A stretch of DNA of 64,000 bases. Source: Fodinibius salicampi. GTDB taxonomy: Bacteria > Bacteroidota > Rhodothermia > Balneolales > Balneolaceae. A model generated the notes under the pieces. It saw nothing but the letters and a program-made list of their open reading frames with translations. It made no database searches and was not told where the DNA came from. Made by a program: the position numbers and the translations under genes. This document shows, piece after piece, positions 1 to 8,786 of the stretch; position 1 is the first letter of the stretch; each line of letters starts with the position of its first letter. The stretch spans positions 1 to 64,000 of the forward strand of contig NZ_BAABRS010000005.1 of the NCBI RefSeq assembly GCF_039545095.1, in the 5' to 3' direction.

Positions 1-196
1 CTATTTTGTTACCTATTCTCTTGATTCCAATCCCATCCCGATGGGTGGCTTGGCAGGCACTTTTTCGTACCCCTTTCATATAACAAGAGTCATTTCAACC
101 GTTTTTGTTACAAAAAAGTTGGGGAAATCTGCCGAAAAGGGAAACAAATTATTGGAAACTCAAAAAAGGAAGGAAACCCAACTACAACTTATAGAC
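1..196. other. Left edge, no complete gene
   Basis: No convincing complete gene is seen here. On the minus strand, TGTAAC near 110 is followed about 30 bases later by GTTATATG, an arrangement that loosely resembles the promoter of a self-regulated ECF sigma factor gene. Short minus-strand ATG codons near 80-100 could begin a gene running off the left edge, but too little sequence is present to identify it. The plus-strand open frame across 41-457 overlaps the better supported minus-strand gene at 197-478 and is taken as a shadow. Confidence 0.3.
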
Positions 197-478
197 TTAC
201 GTACTTTTGAGAATATGTCCCAGATTCAGTTTGTGGATGGGGATGAGATACTTCATGGCCAGGGCATCCTTTTCAATATCCAGCATGCCGGTGCCCCTAA
301 AATTAACGATGCAGTGCCCGTCCAAGCAGCGCACTACCTCTCCTATCCCATAGTACTCCGGGCTGGGTCCGTAGTACACCAGGTCCCCGAGCTGGATATT
401 ATTATCCGCCCGTCGATTAAAGGGATAGATAACCGGAAGCCGGTCGAGTCGATATGAAAGTTTTTTCTTCGTTGCCAT
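197..478 (-). CDS. Small conserved-looking hypothetical protein
   Basis: A 93-residue protein that I do not recognise. It begins MATKKK, is soluble (no signal peptide or membrane segment) and contains an SH3-like run of short beta strands: a 'LGDLVYYG' strand, then 'GIGEVVRC' and 'CIVNFRG'. The pattern resembles small barrel domains that bind nucleic acid or protein, but this is only an impression. It lies just downstream of tsaE on the same strand with an 18-base gap, so it is probably the last gene of the porX-tsaE transcript. The reading frame is preferred over the overlapping plus-strand frame because of its spacing and its normal protein composition. Confidence 0.6.
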   Translation of the reverse strand: MATKKKLSYRLDRLPVIYPFNRRADNNIQLGDLVYYGPSPEYYGIGEVVRCLDGHCIVNFRGTGMLDIEKDALAMKYLIPIHKLNLGHILKST

Positions 479-496
479 GACCCCTAATATACGGGA

Positions 497-925
497 TTAC
501 AAACTGTTTTTTCCAATGACAAATTTTCGTGTCTCCCGGTCCGCTATCTCGATGGTAATCCAAAGAGCCTCAGGCGGGATGAGCGATGTAATACGCTCCG
601 GCCATTCGATCACGCAAATTCCTGCTCCATAAAAATACTCCTCCACCCCGATTTCCAGCGCTTCCCGCGGGGACTCCATCCGGTAGCAATCAAAATGGTA
701 CAGGGGTAGCGTTCCCTCATATTCATGGATGAGGGTATAGGTGGGCGAAAGCACTTCATCTGGATTGATATTTAGTGCTTCGGCAATACCTTTTACAAAA
801 TGAGTTTTTCCGGCGCCAAGGTCGCCTTTCAAACAGAGAATATCTCCAGCTTTTAACTTCTTTCCTATCTTTTTGCCCACTGATATGGTTTCAGCGGGCG
901 ACTTGCTGATAAATTCCGATTCCAT
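497..925 (-). CDS. tsaE: tRNA threonylcarbamoyladenosine biosynthesis ATPase TsaE
   Basis: A 142-residue P-loop ATPase of the TsaE (YjeE) family, of normal length. With TsaB and TsaD, TsaE supports transfer of the threonylcarbamoyl group to A37 of ANN-decoding tRNAs in the cytoplasm. The Walker A motif GDLGAGKT lies at residues 34-41, and the family signature 'SPTYTLIHEYEG' and the 'HFDCYR' block follow at about 80-100. It sits about 50 bases downstream of porX on the same strand. In Bacteroidota porX and tsaE are commonly neighbours, which supports both calls. No tsaB or tsaD is in the window. Confidence 0.95.
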   Translation of the reverse strand: MESEFISKSPAETISVGKKIGKKLKAGDILCLKGDLGAGKTHFVKGIAEALNINPDEVLSPTYTLIHEYEGTLPLYHFDCYRMESPREALEIGVEEYFYGAGICVIEWPERITSLIPPEALWITIEIADRETRKFVIGKNSL

Positions 926-976
926 TCAACGCCTGCTTCTAAAAATAGATTGAATTATTATTCACATTTATCCGGC

Positions 977-2536
977 TCACTGGTCAAACATTGTTTTGGG
1001 ACGCATGGTTGCAATGGGTAAAATCATTTCTTCCATACTGGCTCCACCGTGCAGGAAGGTATCGCGATAGCGATTCTGATAACGATGGTAATTGGTCGGA
1101 TAGACAAAATAGTAATCCTCTTTTGCAAGGATATAATTGTTCGAATGACGTGGGCTTGGCAGCTGAAATTCCGCCGGATCTTTGACCAGCAGTGTGGTAT
1201 CCTCATTGACGGTCAGGTTCCGTCCGTATTTATAACGGAGGCTGGTGGAAGTATCTTTATCGCCATAAACCTTGGTATCGCGCAGCGCCCGCACCGCCCC
1301 GTGATCGCTGGTTACCACAATCGTCACCTCTTTGTCGGCCAGCGCCCGAAATATCTCCAGCAGCGAAGAATGTTGGAACCACGTCTGCGTCAAACCGCGA
1401 AAAGCAGGTACATCCGGGGCTATCTCTTTGAGCACATCCGAATCGGAGCGGGAATGAACCAACGTATCCACAAAGTTATACACAAAGGTACTCAGGGGCA
1501 CCTGCAGGTAATTGTGGATATTATCCATCACCTTCCGGCCGTCTTCTTGGTTCAGCACTTTTTCGTACTTCACTGTTTTATCGATTCCCTTTCGGCTGAG
1601 CTGCTTCATCAAAAGCTCTTCCTCAAATTGATTGAGCGACCGCTCATCTTCGCCCTGGTGCCACAAGTCAGGATAGATATCCTCAATTTCCAACGGAAAT
1701 AGTCCTGAAAATATGGCATTCCTCGAGTATGGGGTAGCCGTGGGCAGGATGGAGTAATAAAAATCGGTGTCGATGCTATAATCATCACTCAGCATCTCCT
1801 CAAAAAGCAGCCATTGATCGTAACGCATACAATCAATCACCAGGAAAAGCGTATGCTGATCGTTTTTCAAATGAGGCAGCACATATTCATTGACGATATC
1901 AGTAGATAGCGCCGGCCGCTCCGGAGTGGATTGGCGCAACCATGACTGATAATTTCTTTCAATAAACCGGCCAAACATTTTGTTTGCCTCCCGGTACTGA
2001 TCAGCCAATACTTGCCGCAAAGATTCCTCACCTGATTGCAGATCAATATCCCATCGGGTAAGCTGACGGTAAATTTTTATCCATTCACTCCAGTCTGCAT
2101 CTTCTCGAATACGATCAGAAAGCTTGTTAAAGCTGCGAAGATAGGACTGGGCAAATTTTTCATTACGTATACGGTTCCGCTCCAGGATACGCTTAACCGT
2201 CAATAAAATTTGATTGGGATTGACCGGCTTGATGAGATAGTCCGATATCTTGCCCCCGATGGCATCCTCCATGATCGACTCTTCCTCACTCTTGGTAATC
2301 ATTACGACCGGGAGCCCCGCCTGTATTCGCTTTATTTTATTTAGCGTAGCCAGTCCGTCCATGCCCGGCATCTGCTCATCGAGAAAGATAATGTCAAACG
2401 GACGCTCTTTTATGAGACTTACCGCATCTCCCCCGTTCGTGACCGGGGTAACCTCAAAGCCTTTATTTTCTAAAAAAATGATGTGGGGCTTTAGCTGATC
2501 GATCTCATCATCCGCCCATAAAATTCGCGTTGTCAT
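977..2536 (-). CDS. porX: PorX-type response regulator with PglZ/alkaline-phosphatase-like output domain
   Basis: A 519-residue two-domain protein. Residues 1-120 are a receiver domain with the acidic pair D9-D10, phospho-acceptor D53 in '[10 protein letters not shown]' and K103 in 'YLIKPVNP'. A helical linker follows. Residues about 205-515 form a PglZ-type domain of the alkaline phosphatase superfamily, with metal-ligand candidates at 'LVIDCMRYD' (D235), the Thr-rich nucleophile region '[15 protein letters not shown]' (about 266-270) and '[10 protein letters not shown]'. This architecture is that of PorX, which with sensor PorY controls the type IX secretion system in Bacteroidota. The window also encodes a protein with a T9SS sorting domain (5224-6951). 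PorY and the T9SS machinery are not in the window. The start gives a normal receiver N-terminus ([11 protein letters not shown]). Confidence 0.93.
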   Translation of the reverse strand: MTTRILWADDEIDQLKPHIIFLENKGFEVTPVTNGGDAVSLIKERPFDIIFLDEQMPGMDGLATLNKIKRIQAGLPVVMITKSEEESIMEDAIGGKISDYLIKPVNPNQILLTVKRILERNRIRNEKFAQSYLRSFNKLSDRIREDADWSEWIKIYRQLTRWDIDLQSGEESLRQVLADQYREANKMFGRFIERNYQSWLRQSTPERPALSTDIVNEYVLPHLKNDQHTLFLVIDCMRYDQWLLFEEMLSDDYSIDTDFYYSILPTATPYSRNAIFSGLFPLEIEDIYPDLWHQGEDERSLNQFEEELLMKQLSRKGIDKTVKYEKVLNQEDGRKVMDNIHNYLQVPLSTFVYNFVDTLVHSRSDSDVLKEIAPDVPAFRGLTQTWFQHSSLLEIFRALADKEVTIVVTSDHGAVRALRDTKVYGDKDTSTSLRYKYGRNLTVNEDTTLLVKDPAEFQLPSPRHSNNYILAKEDYYFVYPTNYHRYQNRYRDTFLHGGASMEEMILPIATMRPKTMFDQ

Positions 2537-2555
2537 ACAGGATCCATGTTAATTT

Positions 2556-3089
2556 CTATGAATCCTTAAGTTTGACAAATGGTTTCAATTTTTCCAGTCG
2601 CTTTTCACCAATTCCTTTAATCTCTTTCAACTCTTCAATACGCTTAAAACCCCCGTTCTCTTCCCGGTATATAATGATCCGCTCGGAGTAAGCCGGACCG
2701 ATACCCGGCAAGGTCTGGAGCGTCTCCTGATCGGCCGTATTAACGTTAATTCGCTCGATTGATCCTTCTCCGATCGCCTGAGTGTCCGACTCTTTATCCT
2801 CTTCCTTCGTAGTGATGGTATCAGAAATAACTGCCATAGGAGGAGACTTTTCAGTGGGTGGAAGATAGCGATCCATCCTTTTTTTCTTTTCTGCTTCCAG
2901 CTGTGCTGTGCGTTCCCGGAACTGTGCTTCCAATTCGTGGTAGTATTCTCCATCAAAAGGGGTGGAGGGAGATAGTGCTATATTGCTAACCGCCAGCACA
3001 ACCAGAATAATCATCAACCCCACTATTGACTTCCGTTCGGCCGGCGTTATTTTCAACTTTTCCAGCCAGAAAAATAATCGTCTCTTCAT
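2556..3089 (-). CDS. Helix-hairpin-helix (ComEA-like) protein with N-terminal membrane anchor
   Basis: The start at 3089 gives about 177 residues beginning MKRRLFFWLEK. A longer frame reaches 3218 but would overlap the start of the divergent hydrolase gene and add a low-quality N-terminus. Residues about 20-40 ('IVGLMIILVVLAVSNIAL') form one membrane segment. A charged, coiled region follows, and the C-terminal 65 residues carry two helix-hairpin-helix motifs ('LPGIGPAYSERII' and 'IKGIGEKRLEKL') preceded by 'NVNTADQETL', the usual ComEA entry motif. ComEA proteins bind double-stranded DNA at the envelope during natural transformation. Many Bacteroidota carry such proteins without a proven role, so DNA binding is likely and uptake is an inference. 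It lies just upstream of porX on the same strand. Confidence 0.8.
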   Translation of the reverse strand: MKRRLFFWLEKLKITPAERKSIVGLMIILVVLAVSNIALSPSTPFDGEYYHELEAQFRERTAQLEAEKKKRMDRYLPPTEKSPPMAVISDTITTKEEDKESDTQAIGEGSIERINVNTADQETLQTLPGIGPAYSERIIIYREENGGFKRIEELKEIKGIGEKRLEKLKPFVKLKDS

Positions 3090-3212
3090 CGTTTTATTAC
3101 ATTTCTTGATGTTGTTTTTTAACCTTCTCTCATAAGTAAGTACTATTTGAGGCCCAATCCTTACAACTTTATTTGTATTACATTCAAAATTATTGGATGT
3201 TTGCCTCCTGAA

Positions 3213-4004
3213 ATGCAAGATACACAGACATATCGCTATAAAGAGCTCCCGGTTTCATACAAGACCATAGGGGAAGGGAAACCGCTTATTCTCCTTCACG
3301 GATGGGGAAGCAGCGGACAGGTTATGCTGCCCCTGGCCAAACAGCTGGCTTCGCTGCGAAGCTGTTTTGTGCTGGACCTTCCCGGATTTGGTAACACCCC
3401 CGAGCCCGACCGTCCCTGGTCGGTAGATGACTATTCCGATCTGATACAGCACTTCATTACAGACCTGCAGCTCGGCAGTGTAGACCTGCTGGTACATTCA
3501 TTCGGGGGACGTATCGCCCTGAAGCTTTGCGCCAGAACAGAAGGACAGCAACTTATTGACAAGGTCCTCATTACCGGGGGCGCTGGCATGAAGCCCAAGC
3601 GAAGTCTGACCTACTACCTGAAAAAATATACCGCTAAAATTCTAAAAGCGCCTTTTGTCCTCCTCCCCTCGGATGCAAGAGAAAAAGCGTTGAATAAACT
3701 GCGGGAGACCTCGCTCTGGAAAGCGATGGGCTCCAGTGACTATAGCAAGCTAAGCGGAGTCATGCGGGAGACCTTCGTCAAAACCGTAACCGAGCATCTC
3801 GAATCTTCTTTGGAAGACATTCCTCACGAAGTATTATTACTGTGGGGACGCAATGACGAGGCCGCTCCCCTGTACCAGGCTAAACGGATGGAAAAAGGGA
3901 TTGGAGGGGCTGCCCTTGTAGTTATCGATCGCGCCGGACATTACGCCTTCCTGGATCAACCCGCGCGTTTTGGTTCCATTGCCAAAGCCTTTTTTGAAGA
4001 ATAA
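3213..4004 (+). CDS. Alpha/beta-fold hydrolase
   Basis: A 263-residue hydrolase starting at MQDTQTYRY. An upstream in-frame ATG at 3147 exists, but it would extend the protein with an unrelated stretch. The oxyanion-hole motif is 'LLHGWGSSG', the nucleophile elbow is 'LVHSFGGR' (Ser), the acid lies in 'LWGRNDEAAP' and the catalytic His in 'DRAGHYAFLDQP'. These are the marks of the MhpC/BioH-like alpha/beta hydrolases. The substrate cannot be told from sequence. No signal peptide is visible, so it is probably cytoplasmic. It is transcribed divergently from the ComEA-like gene and stands alone. Confidence 0.88.
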   Translation: MQDTQTYRYKELPVSYKTIGEGKPLILLHGWGSSGQVMLPLAKQLASLRSCFVLDLPGFGNTPEPDRPWSVDDYSDLIQHFITDLQLGSVDLLVHSFGGRIALKLCARTEGQQLIDKVLITGGAGMKPKRSLTYYLKKYTAKILKAPFVLLPSDAREKALNKLRETSLWKAMGSSDYSKLSGVMRETFVKTVTEHLESSLEDIPHEVLLLWGRNDEAAPLYQAKRMEKGIGGAALVVIDRAGHYAFLDQPARFGSIAKAFFEE

Positions 4005-4113
4005 AAAAATCCATTGTACCTAATATGTTGTTTCAAGCGTGGACGCTCAAAACAGCTGGTAAAGGAATAAAAAACTCTAAAGGTCGAGAGAATAGAAATT
4101 TTACGGACCTGTA

Positions 4114-5079
4114 CTACTTCTCTTTACCCTCTACTTCCCGCTCCTTGAAATCCTCATTAAAATAATTGTACCACTTGCGGAAGGGACGAAAGGCATTTTC
4201 GGGATCAAAGGGACGCTTGTATTCACTTTGACGGCACTCCTCGCTACAGCAGCCTTCCATCTTCCGGGCTCCCTCTTCGGAACACACAAACAGCTTGTTG
4301 CACTCCATATTTGCGCAATTGATATAGGTATCAGCCGGTTTGCCCGTAATTTCGCAGCGGGCGATGGGCTCCATATCATCCTCATTAACGGGCACTACCA
4401 GGCGATCATCAAAAACAAAACATTTGCCCTTATAGTGTTTTCCACCCTCTTCATTGGCATACCGCAGGATGCCCCCGTGCAGCTGATTCACATCATCCCA
4501 GCCTTTCTCCTTCATCAATACCGAAAATTTCTCGCAGCGGATACCACCCGTGCAGTACATCAGTACTTTTTTATCCTTATCGACTTTGCGCTCAAAATCT
4601 TCCAGCCATTTCGGAAATTCATAAAAGTTTTCGACCTCCGGCGTAACGGCCCCTTCAAAATGGCCAATTTTTGATTCGTAATCGTTGCGCACATCGATGA
4701 GCACATAATCATCTTCAGATTCCATTACTTGCTTCCACTCATGCGGCTCCAGGTACTTTCCTCCTTCGGCCGGATCAACCCCATCTTTATGAATGGCCAC
4801 CAGTTCATCCCTTGTTTTGCACTTCAGCTTTGCAAAAGGCACATAGTCACTGGTATCGGTCTTAAAGTCGATCCCATCAAAGCCAGGGATACTCGTCAAG
4901 TGTTCCTTATACCTGGCAACCTGTTCGGGCGTACCACCGAGCGTGCCATTAATCCCTTCTTCTCCAATATAAATACGGCCCTTCACTCCTAACTCTTTGC
5001 AAAAATGCTTGTGTTCCTCACAAAACGTTTCGGGATCTTCAATGCGATTAAATTTATAATACAGTATTACTTCGTACAT
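4114..5079 (-). CDS. trhO: tRNA uridine(34) hydroxylase TrhO (rhodanese-domain protein)
   Basis: A 321-residue protein of the UPF0176/YceA family, now TrhO, which performs oxygen-dependent hydroxylation of U34 on the way to 5-carboxymethoxy- or methoxyuridine in tRNA. The N-terminal 90 residues are the family's acylphosphatase-like domain ('GRIYIGEEGINGTLGG'). A rhodanese domain follows at about 120-215 with the active loop 'YCTGGIRCEK' (C176, C182). The C-terminus holds a cysteine-rich zinc-binding-like region ('CANMECNKLFVC...CCSEEC'), usual for the longer members. Length and motif order are complete. It is a single gene, divergent from the T9SS cargo gene. Confidence 0.95.
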   Translation of the reverse strand: MYEVILYYKFNRIEDPETFCEEHKHFCKELGVKGRIYIGEEGINGTLGGTPEQVARYKEHLTSIPGFDGIDFKTDTSDYVPFAKLKCKTRDELVAIHKDGVDPAEGGKYLEPHEWKQVMESEDDYVLIDVRNDYESKIGHFEGAVTPEVENFYEFPKWLEDFERKVDKDKKVLMYCTGGIRCEKFSVLMKEKGWDDVNQLHGGILRYANEEGGKHYKGKCFVFDDRLVVPVNEDDMEPIARCEITGKPADTYINCANMECNKLFVCSEEGARKMEGCCSEECRQSEYKRPFDPENAFRPFRKWYNYFNEDFKEREVEGKEK

Positions 5080-5132
5080 TGTATCTTTAAGTTTCTATAC
5101 CATTGACGCACAAAACGTAACTGAATTTCTTG

Positions 5133-5140
5133 TACCTTTG
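5133..5140 (+). promoter_or_regulatory. Bacteroidota-type -7 box upstream of the secreted metalloprotease
   Basis: TACCTTTG fits the TAnnTTTG -7 consensus of Bacteroidota promoters and lies about 85 bases before the ATG at 5224. A TTG about 27 bases upstream is further away than the usual 17-23, so the -33 box is unclear. Confidence 0.45.
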
Positions 5141-5223
5141 CGCGTGGATGATTGCTATTAATTTGCAGGGGTCAAAATTAAGGCTATTTTTGGAAGAAAT
5201 GAACCGCAATAATCTTTTTTTGG

Positions 5224-6951
5224 ATGCGTCAACATATTTACCAGCTATTCATCATTAGTCTGATAGCGTTTCTGAATCCAATTGTACTTCAGGCACAACA
5301 CGCACAGATTGAAAGAGATTATCAAAAAGGGCAGCTTTCCCTTGATAAAAAAGTCTTATACCAATTTTATGCAATCCGACAACCGGATCAGCTGCCTAAA
5401 AATTATGAGAAGGAGAGCTCAGAACCGATTAAGTGTGGAACTCCCGCCCACATGGACCTCCATAAAAACCGCTCACAACTGTCGGCTGGCACCATCGCCC
5501 GGATTGAATCAATGACCAGCCAGCCAAGTCAACACAGCACAAAAACCTACACTTCGGCATCGGGACGTTTCCAAATAAACTACACCACCACCGGCGAAAA
5601 TGCCGTACCAAGTGAGGATGCAAATAATAACGGCACGCCCGACTATGTGGAGTGGACGGCCCAGGCCGCTGATTCCTCCTATCGTCACGAGGTCCAAACC
5701 CTTGGCTATTCGGACCCCATCCCTGACACGAACAACCCCTATCAAATTTATTTTGAAAATATCGGGTTTTACGGATATACCGAGATAAGCAATGGGAGCA
5801 CCTATATTGTTTTGCACAACAATTTCAATGGATTTCCTGAAAATGACGATCCCCACAGCAATCAGCGGGGATCTGTTCGGGTAACTGTGGCCCATGAACT
5901 CAAACACGCTATCCAATATGCCGCTACCCAGTGGAACGGAGAGACCGACAAATGGTCCGAGATGGATGCTACGCTGATGGAGGAGGTCGTCTATGACGAA
6001 GTAAATGATTACTACCACTATTTACGTGATTCAGAGTCCATTTTCAGTAATCCGGAAAGTTCTTTTTATCCCGGATCCTATTATCACGTCAGCTGGGCGC
6101 TCTTTTTTGAGGAGAAATACGGTCCCCAGTTCTGGCCATCGGTATGGCAGATTATTCGAAATAACCCGCAGATTACCATGGTAGATGCCCTTAGTCAACA
6201 ATTAGGAGGAAAAGAAGCCTTTCGAAAGGCTTATATCGAATCCCAGCTTTGGCATTATGCGTCCGGCAGCAACGCTCTCAACGGCTTTGGATTTGAGGAA
6301 CGGAATCATTATCCCGATCCGCCCGCAATGTCAGGGAATCAATATTTGTCTGAAGATATCAACATTCCCAAGGCAGGAACATCTCATAAACTCAACAACT
6401 TTAGCGGTACCTATTATGCTATTATAGACCGACCATCAAATGGCGGCGGTAATGTAGCTATTGAAGCTAAATTAATCGACCAAAATACAGGCATTGGCCT
6501 CTTGGGGCATTTCACAGACGGATCGTCGGATTCCAAAACTGTGACTTCATCTAGCAAGGAAAGGGCTATTATTAATACCGATTGGTCATGGGATAATATC
6601 GCATCCGTTTCCCTTATTTTGACGAATTCCGATACCAATAGTTCTTCTGATGCTACGATTGTACAGGTAGGCAGCAGCAATTTCGATCAACTAACCCTTC
6701 ACCAAAATTATCCGAATCCTTTCCAACGGTCTACAAACATTCGTTTCACACTTGCAGAACCCTCCCAGATAAAACTGGAAATCTATGACAGTATAGGACG
6801 CAGAGTACGCACTATCTATGATGACCAAGAGCTCGACGCCGGACTTTATGTAGAAAATTTTGAAACCGGCAGTCTTGCTTCCGGCGTTTATATTTACCGG
6901 CTTACAACCGACCAGCAGGTAACGACCAAAAAAATGACGCTGATTAAATAG
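5224..6951 (+). CDS. Secreted MXAN_6640-like putative metalloprotease with T9SS type A sorting domain
   Basis: A 575-residue exported protein. Residues 1-24 are a signal peptide ending 'IVLQAQ'. The middle contains the zinc-binding motif HELKH at about residue 223 ('VAHELKHAIQYA') within a region of the MXAN_6640 putative metalloprotease kind, preceded by a Ca-binding-like 'NNNGTPDYVEW' segment typical of that family. The last ~85 residues form a T9SS C-terminal sorting domain ('LHQNYPNPF...', ending 'TKKMTLIK'). The protein should cross the inner membrane by Sec and the outer membrane by T9SS, with CTD removal. The substrate is unknown. It links functionally with PorX at 977-2536. Confidence 0.88.
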   Translation: MRQHIYQLFIISLIAFLNPIVLQAQHAQIERDYQKGQLSLDKKVLYQFYAIRQPDQLPKNYEKESSEPIKCGTPAHMDLHKNRSQLSAGTIARIESMTSQPSQHSTKTYTSASGRFQINYTTTGENAVPSEDANNNGTPDYVEWTAQAADSSYRHEVQTLGYSDPIPDTNNPYQIYFENIGFYGYTEISNGSTYIVLHNNFNGFPENDDPHSNQRGSVRVTVAHELKHAIQYAATQWNGETDKWSEMDATLMEEVVYDEVNDYYHYLRDSESIFSNPESSFYPGSYYHVSWALFFEEKYGPQFWPSVWQIIRNNPQITMVDALSQQLGGKEAFRKAYIESQLWHYASGSNALNGFGFEERNHYPDPPAMSGNQYLSEDINIPKAGTSHKLNNFSGTYYAIIDRPSNGGGNVAIEAKLIDQNTGIGLLGHFTDGSSDSKTVTSSSKERAIINTDWSWDNIASVSLILTNSDTNSSSDATIVQVGSSNFDQLTLHQNYPNPFQRSTNIRFTLAEPSQIKLEIYDSIGRRVRTIYDDQELDAGLYVENFETGSLASGVYIYRLTTDQQVTTKKMTLIK

Positions 6952-6977
6952 TCATGGATTAACTATAAGGCATACAA

Positions 6978-8105
6978 TCAGTGCAGCGTTACCAAATCGA
7001 GAATAATAGCATCCGCAATCTTTATTCCTTTATCGGTGAGCCGGATATGTTCGTCAAAATGAAGTTTTTGTTCGTTTTCCCGCTCCTTTACATATACCAT
7101 TTGCTTCTCACTCAGCTGGTAATGGTACCGCTCTTTTAACTCCTTAACAGAAACCCCTCGTCGTGTTCGAAGGCCCATCATCAGCCGCTCTTCAGCCAAT
7201 TGTTTTGTGGTCAGTTCTTCTGGCTTACTGCTGATATCCTCTCCCCTCAGATAACCACACAAGTTTCTCTCCTCTTCCCAGCGCACGGCCTTTTGATCCC
7301 ACCAAAACGAATGGGCTGCAGGACCAAGGCCAAGATAATTTTCATGCTCCCAGTAGTTGCTGTTGTGGACTGCCTCGCGGCCCGGCTTGCTGTAGTTGCT
7401 TACCTCGTATCGCCGTATCCCCTTTGCCTGTAAACGTTCATTAACCAAATCAAAATGATCGGCAACCTTGTCGTCTTCCGGCGGGGCAATGCGTCCCAAT
7501 TTAACCTGTTTTCCCAGCCGTGTCCCGGGCTCTATCGTCAATGAGTAGGCTGAAACATGCGGGGGATCAAACCCGAGCAGCAAATCCAAATCCTTGTCAA
7601 GGTCTTGAAGATCCTGCTCGGGATTGCCATAAATTAAATCAACGGTATATGATTCAAACTCTGATTGTGACAGCAATTCGAGGCATCGAAGCGCTTCTTC
7701 CCGTGAATGGGCGCGATGCATGAATTCCAATAAATCAGGCTGAAAGCTCTGTACTCCCATACTAAGACGCGTTACTCCCAGCTCTTTAAGGGCACGTAAA
7801 AACTCGGGAGTGACATCATCCGGATTGACCTCAAAAGTAAGCTCCCGTATATCGAGCTTAAAAGTGCGATCCAATTCATCCAAAATGCGCTCAACCTGTA
7901 CGGGCTCGAGCAGCGAGGGAGTTCCTCCCCCAAAATAGATGGTATCCACGGTTTCGTCGGCATATTTGCTATCCCGGTAGTTAGTGATTTCCCGGATGAG
8001 TCGCCTGATAAATGATTCCCGTTCCGATGTACGCGTTACGAAATAGAAATCACAGTAGGAGCACGCTTGCTTGCAAAAAGGTATGTGGATATAAATTCCG
8101 GACAT
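6978..8105 (-). CDS. hemW: Radical SAM heme chaperone HemW
   Basis: A 375-residue protein with the radical SAM cluster motif CKQACSYC (C11, C15, C18) and the SAM-binding 'YFGGGTPSLL'. The HemW features 'SMGVQSFQPDLLEFMHRAHS' and the C-terminal HemN_C domain ('ERLMMGLRTRRGVS') are present. HemW is distinguished from coproporphyrinogen dehydrogenase HemN by its shorter length and by the CxxxCxxC without HemN's extra N-terminal residues. It carries heme to membrane respiratory enzymes. It may be the last gene of the long minus-strand run that begins with the thiamine operon; the gap to the upstream gene is 70 bases and holds an imperfect inverted repeat. Confidence 0.93.
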   Translation of the reverse strand: MSGIYIHIPFCKQACSYCDFYFVTRTSERESFIRRLIREITNYRDSKYADETVDTIYFGGGTPSLLEPVQVERILDELDRTFKLDIRELTFEVNPDDVTPEFLRALKELGVTRLSMGVQSFQPDLLEFMHRAHSREEALRCLELLSQSEFESYTVDLIYGNPEQDLQDLDKDLDLLLGFDPPHVSAYSLTIEPGTRLGKQVKLGRIAPPEDDKVADHFDLVNERLQAKGIRRYEVSNYSKPGREAVHNSNYWEHENYLGLGPAAHSFWWDQKAVRWEEERNLCGYLRGEDISSKPEELTTKQLAEERLMMGLRTRRGVSVKELKERYHYQLSEKQMVYVKERENEQKLHFDEHIRLTDKGIKIADAIILDLVTLH

Positions 8106-8125
8106 AAGTTGGGTTGAACGTTACA

Positions 8126-8179
8126 GGTTAAATGTTGAAGGTTTTGCTAAACCCGCAACCTTTAGCCATCAACCTTTAA
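8126..8179. repeat. Imperfect inverted repeat between hemW and the carbonic anhydrase gene
   Basis: GGTTAAATGTTGAAGGTT on the left arm mirrors AACCTTTAGCCATCAACC on the right with a few bulges. There is no clear T-run, so it is more likely a dispersed palindromic repeat or a weak transcription attenuator than a strong terminator. Confidence 0.4.
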
Positions 8180-8724
8180 CTCTTAGCATTATAAAACGGA
8201 TTTTCATCGTAGGTGTCTCTCTGCATGTAGGCACGTGCATATTTCACATAGTTATCGGCATGCTCTTTAATGGATGCGATCTCTTCCGAGGTAAGCTTAC
8301 GTTTCTTTTGGACGGGAGATCCCATATACATATATCCTGATTCCAGTCGTTTGCCGGGCGGTACCAGGCTTCCGGCCGCTACGATAACATCGGATTCAAT
8401 GATAACTTCATCCAGGATAGTTGCATGTATGCCAATGAGTACGCGATCACGAATCGTACATCCATGCACCATCGCATTATGTCCGATGGTAACTTCGCTC
8501 CCGATTTTAGTAGGTCCGGTTTGATTCATCACGTGAATACAGGTATTATCCTGTATATTGGTTCGATTCCCAATTTCAATCCAATTTACGTCGCCCCGAA
8601 TCGTGGTATTAAACCAGACGCTGCTTTCGTCGCCCAATGTTACGTCTCCGATGATATCTGCACTTGGAGCAACAAAAACAGATTCGGGATAATCGGGTGT
8701 ACGGTCAAGAAATTCATAGATCAT
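8176..8724 (-). CDS. Gamma carbonic anhydrase family protein
   Basis: A 182-residue left-handed beta-helix protein with hexapeptide repeats ('VFVAPSADIIGDVTLGDESSVWFNTTIRGD'). The metal-ligand histidines of the YrdA/PaaY/CaiE group are visible in 'CIHVMN', 'IGHNAMVHGC' and 'LIGIHATI'. The length is normal and the start is clear. These trimeric proteins bind Zn or Fe, and some are carbonic anhydrases. Activity cannot be inferred with certainty because several YrdA-like proteins are inactive. It lies 62 bases downstream of thiE on the same strand. Confidence 0.9.
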   Translation of the reverse strand: MIYEFLDRTPDYPESVFVAPSADIIGDVTLGDESSVWFNTTIRGDVNWIEIGNRTNIQDNTCIHVMNQTGPTKIGSEVTIGHNAMVHGCTIRDRVLIGIHATILDEVIIESDVIVAAGSLVPPGKRLESGYMYMGSPVQKKRKLTSEEIASIKEHADNYVKYARAYMQRDTYDENPFYNAKS

Positions 8725-8786
8725 AGATCAAGGTTTTTTGGTCAGACAGTCTTCGCTATTAAGATAGGCAAAAGGTACGTCCCTTG

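Noticed and set aside
41-457. Plus-strand open frame of 138 codons
   Set aside because: It overlaps the minus-strand gene at 197-478, and its composition is not protein-like.
1049-1702. 217-codon frame opposite porX
   Set aside because: Shadow of the porX reading frame; many such frames oppose the long genes of this window.
977-2536. PglZ domain as a sign of a BREX phage-defence locus
   Set aside because: It is fused to a receiver domain (PorX architecture), lies next to tsaE, and no other BREX gene is present.
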